In this document: positions 1-9,226 of the stretch, piece by piece | How the letters are laid out: each line of letters opens with the position of its first letter | Numbering within the stretch: position 1 is the first letter of the stretch | Assembly: GCF_030813235.1 (NCBI RefSeq) | Contig: NZ_JAUSUB010000001.1 | Coordinates: forward strand, 1-64,000 | Length of the DNA stretch: 64,000 nt | Reading direction: 5' to 3' | DNA from: Cytobacillus purgationiresistens | GTDB lineage: Bacteria; Bacillota; Bacilli; Bacillales; Cytobacillaceae | Notes under the pieces: generated by a model | Seen by the model: the letters and a program-made list of their open reading frames with translations, nothing else | Databases searched by the model: none | What the model was told of the DNA's origin: nothing | Program-made: the position numbers and the translations under genes

Positions 1-340
1 TAATCCGGCTATTAGAACCATTTTTCAGTGAAAAAGATGATTTTCATGTTCTAATCCGGCTATTAGAACCATTTTTCAGTGAAAAAGATGATTTTGATGT
101 TCTAATCCGACTATTAGAACCATTTTTCAGTGAAAAAAATGATTTTGATGTTCTAATCCGGCTATTAGAACCATTTTTCAGTGAAAAAGATGATTTTCAT
201 GTTCTAATCCGGCTATTAGAACCATTTTTCAGTGAAAAAGATGATTTTCATATTCTAATCTTGATATTAGAACCATTTTTCAGTGAAAAAGATGATTTTC
301 ATGTTCTAATCCGGCTATTAGAACCATTTTTTAGTAAAAG
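1..340. repeat. 51-bp tandem repeat, about 6.7 copies
   Basis: Copies begin at 1, 52, 103, 154, 205, 256 and 307, with no length change between them. The last copy degenerates after about 34 bp and the array runs off the left edge of the window. Each unit holds two inverted repeats: GTTCTAAT/ATTAGAAC around a six-base loop, spanning the unit boundary, and TTTTTCA/TGAAAAA. Copy-to-copy changes fall mostly in the loops (CCGGCT, CCGACT, CTTGAT) and the stem bases are almost unchanged. One forward frame stays open from 3 to 413, but it has no start codon in the window. Confidence 0.9.
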
Positions 341-351
341 GTACATGATAA

Positions 352-447
352 TGTTTATCCGGTATTGGTTTTGCCATTGGATATATTTTAATGATTATAG
401 AAAAAGGATTTGACATTTCCGTTTTTATGGCATATTATGAACAATAA
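352..447 (+). pseudogene. possible 3' remnant of a membrane-protein gene
   Basis: Right after the repeat array, one frame encodes about 31 residues of protein-like hydrophobic sequence (GIGFAIGYILMIIEKG region) ending in TAA at 445-447. A stop codon precedes it at 349-351 and no ribosome binding site is present. It could be the tail of a gene cut by the repeat array, or chance. I do not recognise the family. Confidence 0.2.
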
Positions 448-644
448 TTAAATGATGAATATTTAATTCATTGACGAGAAAGAGTAATCGTGACTATCTT
501 ATCTATAGAGAGTCGGCTATTTGCTGAAAGGCCGACGTTAAGACCATGATGAAAATCCTCTCCGAGAAGCGAAGCTGAAGAGATGTTTAAGCTTTGACGG
601 CATTCTACCGATATCCGGAACGCGTATGATAGTACGTAGTGAAA

Positions 645-684
645 GCAAGCAAAAAACCACTACTCATGGTTTTTTATTTTGCTT
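645..684 (+). terminator. leader hairpin resembling an intrinsic terminator
   Basis: AAAAAACCA at 651-659 pairs with TGGTTTTTT at 667-675. The flanking AAGC and GCTT extend the stem, and the 3' arm is U-rich. The loop and right-hand bases of the 5' arm overlap CACTAC, the partner of the upstream GTAGTG, so two exclusive folds are possible. Confidence 0.6.
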
Positions 685-710
685 AAATGAAGCTTATATT
701 TCAAATATAA

Positions 711-742
711 ACTCGACTCTGCGTTAAGGGTCGAGTTTTTTT
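711..742 (+). terminator. strong leader terminator just before ileS
   Basis: ACTCGACTC at 711-719 pairs with GGGTCGAGT at 728-736 and is followed by a T-run, 20-30 bases before the ileS ribosome binding site. Its position suits attenuation of ileS. It is a second hairpin in the same leader. Confidence 0.75.
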
Positions 743-765
743 ATTTCATAAAAGAGGTGGAAGTA

Positions 766-3700
766 ATGAAGGAAACGGCAGCAGAAAGAGAATTGAGGGT
801 ACAAAAACAATGGGAAGAGAACGATGTATTTAAACGCTCAATCACAAACCGTGACGGAAAGGAATCCTATGTATTTTATGAGGGACCGCCGACTGCCAAT
901 GGTCTTCCCCATGCTGGGCACGCTTTGGGCCGAACAATCAAGGATTTTGTTGCCAGATATAAAACGATGTCTGGTTATCAAGTGTTTAGGAAAGCAGGTT
1001 GGGATACACATGGTCTCCCGGTAGAGCTGGAAGTTGAGAAACGATTAAAGATTCGCGGAAAAGATGAAATCGAAGAGTATGGTGTAGAGAATTTTATTGA
1101 AAAATGTAAGGAAAGTGTTTTTACTTATGAAAAGGAATGGAGACAATTTACTCATGCACTTGGTTATTGGGTCGATATGGATGACCCCTATATCACATTA
1201 GAAAATGAGTATATTGAGTCTGTTTGGCATATTCTGTCTGAGATTCATAAGAAAGACCTGCTGTATAAAGGGCATCGAGTCGTACCATATTGTCCGCATT
1301 GTGAAACGTCCCTCAGTTCTCATGAAGTAGCGCAAGGCTATAAAGATGTAACTGATTTATCAGCCACTGCCAAATTTCGATTGAAAAACAATGAATTCCT
1401 GTTAGGGTGGACAACAACACCATGGACCCTTCCGAGTAATGTAGCTATTGCCGTTAATCCCGAAATGAACTATGTGCGTGTTAAACAGGGAGAAGAAGTA
1501 TACGTGGTAGCCGAAGCCCTGGCTGGGTCTGTATTAAAATCAGAATATGAAGTAATGGAAGTTTTCAAAGGGGAAGCCCTTGTAGGTTTAAGTTACGATC
1601 CTCCTTTCGACTTCATCTCTTTAAGTAATGGCCATAAGGTACTTGCGGCTGATTTTGTCACTGAAACAAGTGGAACAGGTCTTGTCCATATCGCACCGGC
1701 ACATGGTGAAGATGATTACAAGCTGATTAAAGATCAAGGCTTGGATTTTATCAATGCGGTTGATGAAAAAGGCCGTTATAAAGAGGAAATCACACCACTA
1801 GCTGGTCAATTTGTAAAAGACTGTGATGTTAAGATCATCAAAATGCTTGCAGGAAAAGACTTACTGTTTGACAAACAAAAATACGAGCACAGTTATCCTC
1901 ATTGCTGGCGTTGTGATAGTCCCCTTCTTTATTATGCGATGGAAGGCTGGTTTATCAAAACGACAGCAGTGAAAGAGAAGATGCAAGCCAATAATCAACA
2001 AGTAGAATGGTATCCATCACATATGAAAGACGGCAGATTTGGGAACTTCCTCGATAATATGGTTGATTGGAATATCGGCAGAAACAGGTATTGGGGAACG
2101 CCATTAAATGTGTGGGTGTGTAATGACTGTGGCACTGAAAAGGCGCCTGGCTCTATCAATGAATTACAGGAAATGGCAGTTGAGGGTGTCTCTGAAGACA
2201 TCGAACTTCATAAGCCATATGTAGATGAGATCCATCTCAAATGTGATTGTGGAGGAGAGATGCGCCGGACAAGTGAGGTCATTGATGTCTGGTTTGACAG
2301 CGGCTCCATGCCATTCGCGCAATATCATTATCCATTTGAAAACGAAGCATCATTCAAAAATCAGTATCCTGCTGATGTAGTCATTGAAGGTGTAGATCAA
2401 ACAAGAGGATGGTTTTATAGCTTACTTGCGGTCTCCACTCTATTTACTGGCCAAGCACCATATAAAAGAGTTTTGTCATTAGGTCATATTTTAGATGAGA
2501 ATGGTCAAAAGATGTCTAAAAGCAAAGGAAATGCATTAAATCCAGTCGAACTAATCAATGAGTTTGGTGCAGATTCGCTGAGATGGGCTTTGCTTGCCGA
2601 TAGTGCCCCATGGAATAATAAACGTTTCTCCAAAAAGACAGTAGGACACGCCAAGTCTAAGGTAGTTGATACGCTTCAAAATGTATATGCCTTTTATGAG
2701 ATGTATGCTGACATTGATCAGTTTGATCCACAGAAAGATCTAGGAGGAACTCGCTCAACACTTGATCGGTGGGTTTTATCACGGTTAAACACTATTATCA
2801 GCGAAGTAACCGTTAGCTTAGATCAATATGATATGACAAGAGGGGCCAGACTAATCGCGACATTCCTTGATGGAGTGAGCAATTGGTATGTTAGACGTTC
2901 GAGACAGCGCTTCTGGAAGAGCGGTATGGATGAGGATAAGCGGGCCGCATTTACGACTTTATTTGAAGTGATCACGAAGCTGACTCAGCTAATGGCACCG
3001 TATGCCCCATTTGTCACTGACGATATTTATTCTAAATTAATGAGTGACAGTGTTCATCTCACCGATTTTCCAATCGCAGATGGAACTTTAATCGACAAAC
3101 AACTGGAAGAAGACATGGAAGCAGTATTGCAAATCGTTGAGTTAACAAGATCAGTCAGAACCACTACAGCTATCAAAACAAAGCAGCCGTTAGCAAGCTT
3201 GGCTGCAATGCCAAATAGTGGAGTTGATGCATCGAGATTGCATCAATACGCCAGCATTGTTGAGGAAGAAACGAATGTGAAGGAATTGCAAGTGGTTAAC
3301 GGGCCACATCAATTATTACAAGTAGATATGAAACTAAATTTTGCAATAGCAGGCCGGAAATTTGGTAAGCAGGTTAATGAAATAAAGAATGGGTTGGAGA
3401 AACTAACTGATGAAGAGAAGCAAACGTTTTTAAATGAGCAAGGATTCGAGTTGCTTCTTTCTTCAGGTGAGACAGTCCACTTAACTTTAGACGACGTGCT
3501 TCTTGAGAAAAAGGGGAAGGCAGGCTTTGAGGTAGTTGAAGGAACTCAATTCGTTATAGCTCTAGATACAAGAATAACAGATGAGCTGAAAGAAGAAGGC
3601 TTAGTGAGGGAATTCGTACGTGTTGTTCAAACTTATCGAAAAGAAATGAACCTCCCTGTAGAGTTAAGGGTAAATTTATATATTAAAGCGGACGCATGGT

Positions 3701-3837
3701 TCGAGGAAGTATTAAAAAAATATAACGACTTACTGCAGAATAATCTCATTGTAAAGCAAACTTTCTTTAAAGAAATTGATAACATGAGAGTATTTGATGT
3801 AGAGGGTTATGAACTGCATCTATCTATTCAATCATAA
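766..3837 (+). CDS. ileS: isoleucyl-tRNA synthetase, type 2
   Basis: Charges tRNA-Ile in the cytoplasm. The 1023-residue protein has the class I signature HAGH at about residues 49-52 and KMSKS at about 582-586. It also has the editing/CP1 region and paired cysteines (YCPHC, CWRC, CNDC, CDC) suited to zinc. Length and motifs match the eukaryote-like type 2 IleRS, about 100 residues longer than the type 1 enzyme of Bacillus subtilis. In other bacteria type 2 enzymes are typically less sensitive to mupirocin, so tolerance here is an inference. I chose ATG at 766 because AGAGGTGG lies just ahead of it; an in-frame GTG at 757 sits inside that site. It stands alone behind an Ile-type leader. Confidence 0.95.
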   Translation: MKETAAERELRVQKQWEENDVFKRSITNRDGKESYVFYEGPPTANGLPHAGHALGRTIKDFVARYKTMSGYQVFRKAGWDTHGLPVELEVEKRLKIRGKDEIEEYGVENFIEKCKESVFTYEKEWRQFTHALGYWVDMDDPYITLENEYIESVWHILSEIHKKDLLYKGHRVVPYCPHCETSLSSHEVAQGYKDVTDLSATAKFRLKNNEFLLGWTTTPWTLPSNVAIAVNPEMNYVRVKQGEEVYVVAEALAGSVLKSEYEVMEVFKGEALVGLSYDPPFDFISLSNGHKVLAADFVTETSGTGLVHIAPAHGEDDYKLIKDQGLDFINAVDEKGRYKEEITPLAGQFVKDCDVKIIKMLAGKDLLFDKQKYEHSYPHCWRCDSPLLYYAMEGWFIKTTAVKEKMQANNQQVEWYPSHMKDGRFGNFLDNMVDWNIGRNRYWGTPLNVWVCNDCGTEKAPGSINELQEMAVEGVSEDIELHKPYVDEIHLKCDCGGEMRRTSEVIDVWFDSGSMPFAQYHYPFENEASFKNQYPADVVIEGVDQTRGWFYSLLAVSTLFTGQAPYKRVLSLGHILDENGQKMSKSKGNALNPVELINEFGADSLRWALLADSAPWNNKRFSKKTVGHAKSKVVDTLQNVYAFYEMYADIDQFDPQKDLGGTRSTLDRWVLSRLNTIISEVTVSLDQYDMTRGARLIATFLDGVSNWYVRRSRQRFWKSGMDEDKRAAFTTLFEVITKLTQLMAPYAPFVTDDIYSKLMSDSVHLTDFPIADGTLIDKQLEEDMEAVLQIVELTRSVRTTTAIKTKQPLASLAAMPNSGVDASRLHQYASIVEEETNVKELQVVNGPHQLLQVDMKLNFAIAGRKFGKQVNEIKNGLEKLTDEEKQTFLNEQGFELLLSSGETVHLTLDDVLLEKKGKAGFEVVEGTQFVIALDTRITDELKEEGLVREFVRVVQTYRKEMNLPVELRVNLYIKADAWFEEVLKKYNDLLQNNLIVKQTFFKEIDNMRVFDVEGYELHLSIQS

Positions 3838-3840
3838 ATG

Positions 3841-3880
3841 AAAAATCCCCCTTTGATTAAAATTTTCAGAGGGGGATTTT
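3841..3880. terminator. bidirectional terminator between ileS and the lipoprotein gene
   Basis: AAAATCCCCCT pairs with AGGGGGATTTT between two converging genes. T-rich ends on both strands let it serve both. Confidence 0.85.
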
Positions 3881-3900
3881 ATGGATATGAGTGACTTCAA

Positions 3901-4482
3901 TCAATTATCTTTCTTAACTATCTCTCCAGTCATGGCATCAACAATATAATCTGTATCAGAATTGCCATTTCTTACGGTTACTTCATAATATGTACCGCTA
4001 TTCTCCCGTTCCAATGTCCATCCATCAATTTCATCCTCAGTTTCCTTCGATACAGCTTCTATTGCTTTTTCAGGTAAAATCACTGCATCTAAATCTAATT
4101 GCTTATTTTCACGTTCAATTCCATTTGTTTCATCCTTATCTAGTGCTTCTTCCTTTTGTTTTTTTACTACTTTGGAATCGGTATTGATTTCTATTTCGTA
4201 CTCGGTTGTATCATCTACACCTGATATCTCATATTTCCATACATTTAAATCACTATCTAATTCGACTTTAGTGATAGAAGCATCAGGATATGCATTTGAG
4301 AATTCATCAATTGCTTCATTAAAATCAATAGACAGATTCTCATTATTTAAATCTGGCTTTTTCGAATTCTGCTCGGTTTTATTTCCATTTTCATTCTCTG
4401 CAGTTTGATTATCTCCAGTATTACAGCTCACCAGAACGAGCATAAGAAATGGAATGCTCATGAATATCGTCCATTTTTTCAT
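3901..4482 (-). CDS. PepSY-domain lipoprotein
   Basis: A 193-residue exported lipoprotein of unknown role. The N-terminus is a lipoprotein signal peptide ending in the lipobox LVSC with the acylated cysteine at about residue 20. A charged, Asn/Glu/Lys-rich linker follows. Two PepSY-like repeats are visible at about residues 54-110 and 130-190, the second with EAIEAVSKE and the WTLERENSGTYYEVTV strand pattern. PepSY proteins are thought to modulate extracytoplasmic peptidases, but no protease gene is adjacent. The start is preceded by AAGGAGA. It is monocistronic and convergent with ileS. Confidence 0.85.
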   Translation of the reverse strand: MKKWTIFMSIPFLMLVLVSCNTGDNQTAENENGNKTEQNSKKPDLNNENLSIDFNEAIDEFSNAYPDASITKVELDSDLNVWKYEISGVDDTTEYEIEINTDSKVVKKQKEEALDKDETNGIERENKQLDLDAVILPEKAIEAVSKETEDEIDGWTLERENSGTYYEVTVRNGNSDTDYIVDAMTGEIVKKDN

Positions 4483-4674
4483 GAATTGTCTCCTTTATAT
4501 ATTAAGTTGTATATCTCTACTATTCCATGTTTTGCTTATATTCAAACATGGGCAATTGCTGTTCATATGAAAGCGAGTCTAGAGCATTCGTATCAGTAAA
4601 GCTGCTTCAAAAATCATTTTTTCATATAAAGGATTCTTTAGGGAATTAGTAGTAATGAGCCAGCTACATAGGGT

Positions 4675-4824
4675 ATGAGGGATGATTTACCTCTTATCCA
4701 TAATGAATTACTTACCTTGGAAAAAAATATAGAAACCAAACAGCATATTGAACTGAACCAGGATAAACGAATTTATAACGTTATGGAAACCAAAATAAAA
4801 AAGCACCGGATTGTCGAATACTGA
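4675..4824 (+). CDS. possible small ORF, 49 residues
   Basis: ATG at 4675 opens a 49-residue highly charged frame (MRDDLPLIHNELLTLEKN at its start) ending in TGA at 4822. GAGG lies only after the ATG and no clear ribosome binding site precedes it. The sequence looks protein-like, so it may be a fragment of a larger lost gene. I do not recognise it. Nothing else is evident between 4483 and 4945. Confidence 0.2.
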   Translation: MRDDLPLIHNELLTLEKNIETKQHIELNQDKRIYNVMETKIKKHRIVEY

Positions 4825-4945
4825 AAAATGCGAAATAGCTGCAAAATTGTCTCAGCAGTTTTTTAAGGAAGCCCGCTTTACTGTAATAATAATTAATTAC
4901 ATACCTATTCCTTTAATAGCGAATAATAACCGGAGAGGTGATAAT

Positions 4946-5950
4946 TTGGATAAAAATAACTTAAAACTCACATCTTCTGAAATAGGAACACTGTGGGGAG
5001 AATATGTAAACGGAACAATGACAGATGTAGTAAATAGGTATATGTTCTCTATAATAGAAGATGAATCAATAAAAACCATTTTTGAGGATGCTATCAAGAC
5101 TTTCGGAAAACAAAAGAAAAAAATTGCAGCTTTTATGGAGAATGAGGGATTTCCAGTACCTATTGGATTTACTGAATCTGACCTTAATAAAGGTACGGAG
5201 AGATTGTTTTCTGATATATTTTGCCTGAATTATTTACATATCATGACTTTGCATGGGATGCTCGGGCATACCACTGCATTAGGTGTCTCTGTCAGAGAGG
5301 ACCTACGGTTTTTTTACGATTCATGTGATAATGATGGAAAAAGAATGTTCCATCAAACCATTGATTTACTGCTTGAGAAAGGGAATTTCCAGAGAGATCC
5401 TTTATTTTATCCCGCCAAGAACCCTGAATTTATTTCAAGCCAAGATTTCACAGATGGAATTTTCGGTAAAGGCAGGCGATTATCTGCTACAGAAATCATA
5501 AGTATTTCTTTTAACCTTAAAAAAAGTATTATGGCTAAAACTCTTTCTATCGCATTCAGTCAAGTTACTCAAACAAAAGAAGTTAGAAAGTTCTTAGAGA
5601 ATTCCGAAAAAACGGCGGATGGACAAATACAATCCTTATCAAAAATCATGCACAAGGATAATTTACCAGTTCCTATGTCTTGGGAGACAGAGGTGACTAC
5701 TTCAACGGACTCTCCTTTTTCCGATAAGTTAATGTTATATCATATTGGTTTCTTGTATCAAGCTGCCCAAGCATATAACGGGACAGGTTTAGCATCAGCC
5801 ATGAGAACAGACCTCGTTGCGATATATGAAAGTGTAATTCTAAAAAATCTAATGGTAACAAAAGAATGGTTTAATCTTATGATGCAAAATAAATGGTTAG
5901 AACAACCACCTCTTGCGCCTAATAGAAAAGAAATTGCAAAAGAAGAATAA
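4946..5950 (+). CDS. DUF3231 family protein
   Basis: A 334-residue soluble protein of unknown function. It has two related halves (about residues 5-165 and 175-325), each with a helical segment followed by a G/N-x-P-V-P-x-x-(F/W) motif: EGFPVPIGF in the first half and DNLPVPMSW in the second. That duplicated layout is typical of DUF3231, a family common in spore-forming bacilli and predicted to be a helical bundle. I set the start at TTG 4946 because GGAGAGGTG lies just upstream; the frame is open further 5' but without a ribosome binding site. No operon partner is obvious. Confidence 0.8.
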   Translation: MDKNNLKLTSSEIGTLWGEYVNGTMTDVVNRYMFSIIEDESIKTIFEDAIKTFGKQKKKIAAFMENEGFPVPIGFTESDLNKGTERLFSDIFCLNYLHIMTLHGMLGHTTALGVSVREDLRFFYDSCDNDGKRMFHQTIDLLLEKGNFQRDPLFYPAKNPEFISSQDFTDGIFGKGRRLSATEIISISFNLKKSIMAKTLSIAFSQVTQTKEVRKFLENSEKTADGQIQSLSKIMHKDNLPVPMSWETEVTTSTDSPFSDKLMLYHIGFLYQAAQAYNGTGLASAMRTDLVAIYESVILKNLMVTKEWFNLMMQNKWLEQPPLAPNRKEIAKEE

Positions 5951-6068
5951 TAAAATCATTGTTCGTGTATTGCAAGCCAAGATCATATGCAAACGAACGA
6001 GTCTTTGACTGTTGAACAAAAAATGGTATCGTTTAAAAAGCGGTTTTATGCAATATTCAAACCCTAGA

Positions 6069-6097
6069 TTGACCTCTAGTAATGCGAATGATATAAT
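6069..6097 (+). promoter_or_regulatory. sigma-A promoter for the Mn-riboswitch transcript
   Basis: TTGACC at 6069-6074 and TATAAT at 6092-6097 are separated by 17 bases. The predicted start of transcription lies some 25 bases before the riboswitch. Confidence 0.8.
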
Positions 6098-6127
6098 GAC
6101 ACAAACATTCTAAATATTACTACCTTT

Positions 6128-6248
6128 GTATAAAGGGGAGTAGCAGATACAATAAAGTCGTCAATACAGGTGCAATATGCCCTCGGCTTTATTGGCAGCC
6201 TATGCTGTTTGCGAGACCTTTACCAATTTATTTGGTGAGGTCTTTTTG
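6128..6248 (+). promoter_or_regulatory. yybP-ykoY (manganese) riboswitch with overlapping terminator
   Basis: The two conserved blocks of the class are present: AAAGGGGAGTAGC at 6132-6144 and GCGAGACCTTTACC at 6211-6224. TAAAGG pairs with CCTTTA to close P1. The sequence AGACCTTTACCAA (6214-6226) can alternatively pair with TTGGTGAGGTCT (6232-6243), followed by a T-run, to form an intrinsic terminator. In this family Mn2+ stabilises P1, which would block that terminator and turn expression on. What is odd is the gene content downstream. Confidence 0.93.
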
Positions 6249-6293
6249 TCGTCTTTAAATAGAAAAATAAAAAAGGAAATGAGGGTGGTAATT

Positions 6294-6410
6294 ATGTCAA
6301 TCAAAAAATATATTAAAAGATTTGTTCAAAAGGAAGGGGTAAAGATATTTAAAGAAAAAGGGTTGCCAATGATCAAAAAGGAACTAGAAAAAAGGAAAGG
6401 AAAGAAATAA
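6294..6410 (+). CDS. 38-residue basic protein under Mn riboswitch
   Basis: A tiny lysine-rich protein (14 Lys or Arg in the first 30 residues or so) with no signal peptide or membrane segment. It could form one amphipathic helix. ATG at 6294 follows GAGGGTGG; the same frame is open upstream through riboswitch sequence, which is not coding. It is the first gene after the Mn riboswitch and ends 14 bases before the lipoprotein gene, so the two are probably cotranscribed. I do not recognise a family. Confidence 0.65.
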   Translation: MSIKKYIKRFVQKEGVKIFKEKGLPMIKKELEKRKGKK

Positions 6411-6424
6411 GGGGGTTCAAAAAA

Positions 6425-6871
6425 TTGAATAGATTATTATTGCTTATTCCATTTTTCATATTATTAACAACAGCAGCATGTTCACCTATTGAAGATACAA
6501 AAGATACTTTGATCTATATTAATGGAGTCGAAGATTATATGAATGAATTGTCTCGTTTTACAGAGGAGTTTCCATCTATGGCGGAAGAAGCATTAAGTGA
6601 ATCACAGGCTGCTCAAGAATTAGAAACGCGTGTTCAGCAAGTTCAAGAGGATATCGAAACCTTTAATCAGTTAGATTCTCCTGTAATTATGGAAGAACTA
6701 CATGATGAATTATTAAAGCAAAACGAGAATATGCAGCAAGGATTAGAATCATTAGAAATTGAGCTTGAGAAAGGAACGTTGAATATAGAGTTCATAGAGG
6801 ATAGCGAAATATTGAAATCTATCCAAGGTATAGAAGGTATATATGAACAAATAGAAAAATTAGGAGAATAA
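6425..6871 (+). CDS. small lipoprotein, DUF6376-like
   Basis: A 148-residue lipoprotein: signal peptide with an AACS lipobox (Cys about residue 19) and then an acidic, helical, coiled-coil-like domain rich in Glu and Gln. It resembles the small bacillar lipoproteins annotated as DUF6376; that name is from memory and unchecked. TTG at 6425 follows AAGGGGG. It is the second gene of the Mn-riboswitch transcript and ends at a terminator. No metal-binding motif is obvious apart from its high acidity. One of the two B. subtilis genes that named this riboswitch, yybP, also encodes a small uncharacterised protein, so this may be an analogous arrangement. Confidence 0.75.
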   Translation: MNRLLLLIPFFILLTTAACSPIEDTKDTLIYINGVEDYMNELSRFTEEFPSMAEEALSESQAAQELETRVQQVQEDIETFNQLDSPVIMEELHDELLKQNENMQQGLESLEIELEKGTLNIEFIEDSEILKSIQGIEGIYEQIEKLGE

Positions 6872-6883
6872 AACCGTAATGAT

Positions 6884-6918
6884 AGGGGTTCAGATTGATT
6901 TCAATTTGGACCCCTTTT
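6884..6918 (+). terminator. intrinsic terminator
   Basis: AGGGGTTC pairs with GGACCCCT, an inner CAGATTGA/TCAATTTG extends the stem, and TTTT follows. Confidence 0.8.
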
Positions 6919-7154
6919 AAGATTTCTTAATTAAGTAATAACCATATCAGAGAGAAGTGTAGAAGGATGTATGTAATCTTTCTGTTTAGTAGCTATAAAA
7001 CTATTAAAATATAAATTCATTTGAGGGTTAGAGGTAGGCAAATTATTTGCATAGTTCAGTAATTTGCCTACCTGAATATATATATAGGGAATTGCTTTTT
7101 TCGCGATTGGTTTGTGGATAAAGTGAACAAATACATGAAAGGAGTTGTTTAGGT

Positions 7155-7772
7155 GTGACACTTACATCAAGAACGATTCCCCGATCCGCAGTGCGTGGAA
7201 CTGCATCTGGAGTCTTTTTCATGGCGCTGTTCGGGACTCTGTGGGCCTACACTGGGATTATGGGATTGAGTGGATGGGGAGTTCCATTTTTGTTAGTCGC
7301 TGCTGTTACCATAGGTATAGTTCTTTTCATCGGAGGTATTTTGTTAATACGAGCATCGCGGGAATTAACCAACCAGGCTTCTAAAACAGAATTAACAGGT
7401 GGAAGGCGTACTAAATTTTGGTTTAACATTATTTTCGCCGCTGAAGGCTTGGCTATTGCAATCACAATTGCTGTCTGTAACACAACTAGTCACACAGAAC
7501 TTATACCGCCAATAATCGCTATTATAGTCGGCGTTCATTTTTTTCCATTGGCCCCCCTTTTCCAAGTCAAACTCTATTACTTTACAGGCGCGCTCCTTTG
7601 TATACTCGCTATTATTACATTGATGTTTATGCCTGAAGAGGTCACGATTGGGGAGTATCAGATCAATGCGTTTATGTCAGTCGTTGGCCTAGGTTCTGCT
7701 TTGATCTTGTGGGGAACGGGGCTGGCGATATTGCTGATAGGAAGAAGATTGCTAGCCATAGCTAAGAAATAA
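7155..7772 (+). CDS. multi-spanning membrane protein, unknown function
   Basis: A 205-residue integral membrane protein with about six hydrophobic segments (roughly 18-35, 42-64, 88-106, 113-135, 141-158 and 172-195). Small basic loops lie between several of them. GTG at 7155 follows AAAGGAG at a spacing of ten. It carries no transporter signature that I can recognise. It stands alone between a terminator and a short spacer. The -1 frame ORF starting ten bases earlier is a shadow. Confidence 0.7.
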   Translation: MTLTSRTIPRSAVRGTASGVFFMALFGTLWAYTGIMGLSGWGVPFLLVAAVTIGIVLFIGGILLIRASRELTNQASKTELTGGRRTKFWFNIIFAAEGLAIAITIAVCNTTSHTELIPPIIAIIVGVHFFPLAPLFQVKLYYFTGALLCILAIITLMFMPEEVTIGEYQINAFMSVVGLGSALILWGTGLAILLIGRRLLAIAKK

Positions 7773-7811
7773 ATATGAAAAAAATGGGAGAATAATTTAA
7801 AAGGAGATATA

Positions 7812-7871
7812 GTGTGTGATACTCTTGATACAAAGGTGGTGAAACTAGTGGTTATCTTTTTAGCACTTTGA
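7812..7871 (+). other. possible 19-residue leader ORF
   Basis: GTG at 7812 follows AAGGAG by five bases and opens a 19-codon frame that ends at TGA 7869. It lies 84 bases before the serine hydrolase gene. It may be a leader peptide or a chance ORF. Confidence 0.2.
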
Positions 7872-7954
7872 AGGAAATAACCTAAATTTATTTTTCGGAA
7901 TATATAGATATTTATAATTCACCCGATAAGAAAAGATAATTTAGGAGGATTTAT

Positions 7955-8977
7955 ATGAATATGAGCCAAGCATTGGAGAACATTGATAGAAAACAAAAAG
8001 AGATTCAATTTTCGGGAACTGTATGCGTAAAGCTGGCGGGTGAAACGCTAGCGAGAAGTTATGGATTTTCAAATCGTAATGAGAAGGTTCTCAATCAAAA
8101 TAATACGCGTTATGGTATTGCTTCTGGGAGTAAATTTTTAACTTCCATAGCAATTGGCCAACTTGTGGACCAAAGAATGATTTCATTCGATACGAAGTTA
8201 TCCGAGTGTCTTGATTCAGAACTACCCTATTTCGATGAGACCATCACTATTCATCATTTGCTCACACATACTTCTGGTATTCCGGATTACTTCGATGAAT
8301 CTGTAATGGATAATTATGAAGATTTGTGGCTGGAAACACCTATGTATAAAATAAGAGAATTAAATGATTTTCTTCCCCTTTTTCAGAATGGGAAAATGGT
8401 GTCAGCAGTAGGGGATCGTTTCCAGTATAATAATGCCGGTTATGTCATCTTAGGACTTGTTATTGAAAAAGTAAGTGGACTCATGTTCAGCGATTATATT
8501 GAGCAATTCATTTTCAAAAAAGCAGCTATGTACGGTTCTGGGTACTATGAATTAGATGCATTACCCGAAAGAACGGCTCTTGGGTACATTGAAAATCCAG
8601 ATGGAAGCTATAAAACAAATATTTATTCAATCCCGGCAAAAGGTGGTGCAGATGGCGGAGTTTTTGTCACTGCAAAGGATATGGTTTCCTTATGGGAAGC
8701 ATTAAATAATCATTCACTTATGTCTGAAGCGGCAACTAAATTCCTCTTACAACCACGAGTTCTAGTAGAGGATGATATCTTTTATGGATATTCAGGATAT
8801 ATGAAAGCCAACAAGAATCAGATAATTAAACATATTTTAATGGGTTATGACCCAGGTGTTAACTTCCGTTCAGTTTATTACCCTAGTGAAGATCTTACTA
8901 TAGTTGTTTGTTCCAACGAATCTGATGGGGCTTATGACATAATTACTGACCTTGAAAAAACTCTTTTAGGTAGATAA
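7955..8977 (+). CDS. serine hydrolase, beta-lactamase/PBP4*-like
   Basis: A 340-residue protein of the class C beta-lactamase-like hydrolase family, which includes esterases and D-Ala-D-Ala peptidases. The SxxK motif is SGSK at about residues 57-60, the second motif YNN lies at about 153-155, and LLTHTSGIPDYF is the usual family block. It has no signal peptide, so it is probably cytoplasmic. That is unusual for a cell-wall enzyme and fits an esterase or amidase better. ATG at 7955 follows TAGGAGG. It is monocistronic with a terminator downstream. Resistance to beta-lactams should not be assumed. Confidence 0.85.
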   Translation: MNMSQALENIDRKQKEIQFSGTVCVKLAGETLARSYGFSNRNEKVLNQNNTRYGIASGSKFLTSIAIGQLVDQRMISFDTKLSECLDSELPYFDETITIHHLLTHTSGIPDYFDESVMDNYEDLWLETPMYKIRELNDFLPLFQNGKMVSAVGDRFQYNNAGYVILGLVIEKVSGLMFSDYIEQFIFKKAAMYGSGYYELDALPERTALGYIENPDGSYKTNIYSIPAKGGADGGVFVTAKDMVSLWEALNNHSLMSEAATKFLLQPRVLVEDDIFYGYSGYMKANKNQIIKHILMGYDPGVNFRSVYYPSEDLTIVVCSNESDGAYDIITDLEKTLLGR

Positions 8978-9008
8978 TATATCTTTGCTCAAACCCTTTA
9001 ATAATCAG

Positions 9009-9039
9009 GCGATTCTTCTTTATGAGGGATCGCTTTTTT
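9009..9039 (+). terminator. intrinsic terminator
   Basis: GCGAT pairs with ATCGC and a six-T run follows, about 30 bases after the serine hydrolase stop. Confidence 0.6.
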
Positions 9040-9226
9040 CAATTCAGCTACATAGTCAAATTAGTAAAGGATGAAACAACCATAGTTTATTATGATATGA
9101 AATTAAAAAAATGCACCTTTAAGACAGATAAAATGAAAATTGTTTTCTTTCGATAGGTAAATGCTATAATATCCAAAAGTTATGTTATGATTAATTGAAT
9201 TTTCGATATAGCAGGAGGAAAAAGAA

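Larger units (their letters stand above)
466..742 (+). promoter_or_regulatory. Ile-specific T-box-like leader of ileS
   Basis: The 5' half looks like T-box stem I: GACGAGAAAGAGTA at 472-485, paired AGAGAGTC and GAAAGGCCGAC segments, and GAAAATCCTCTCC near 551-563 offering ATC (about 555-557) as the isoleucine specifier. The usual antiterminator signature GGTGGTACCGCG is not recognisable between the specifier and the terminators. Instead GTAGTG (636-641) can pair with CACTAC (658-663). That pairing would compete with the terminator-like hairpin at 645-684. The Ile assignment comes from the specifier and the downstream gene. The switch mechanism is inferred. Confidence 0.7.

Noticed and set aside
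1..340. Possible CRISPR array
   Set aside because: The 51-bp units follow each other directly with no variable spacers, and no cas genes are present.
6931..7161. 76-codon minus-strand ORF
   Set aside because: No ribosome binding site, atypical composition, and it crosses the promoter region of the membrane-protein gene.
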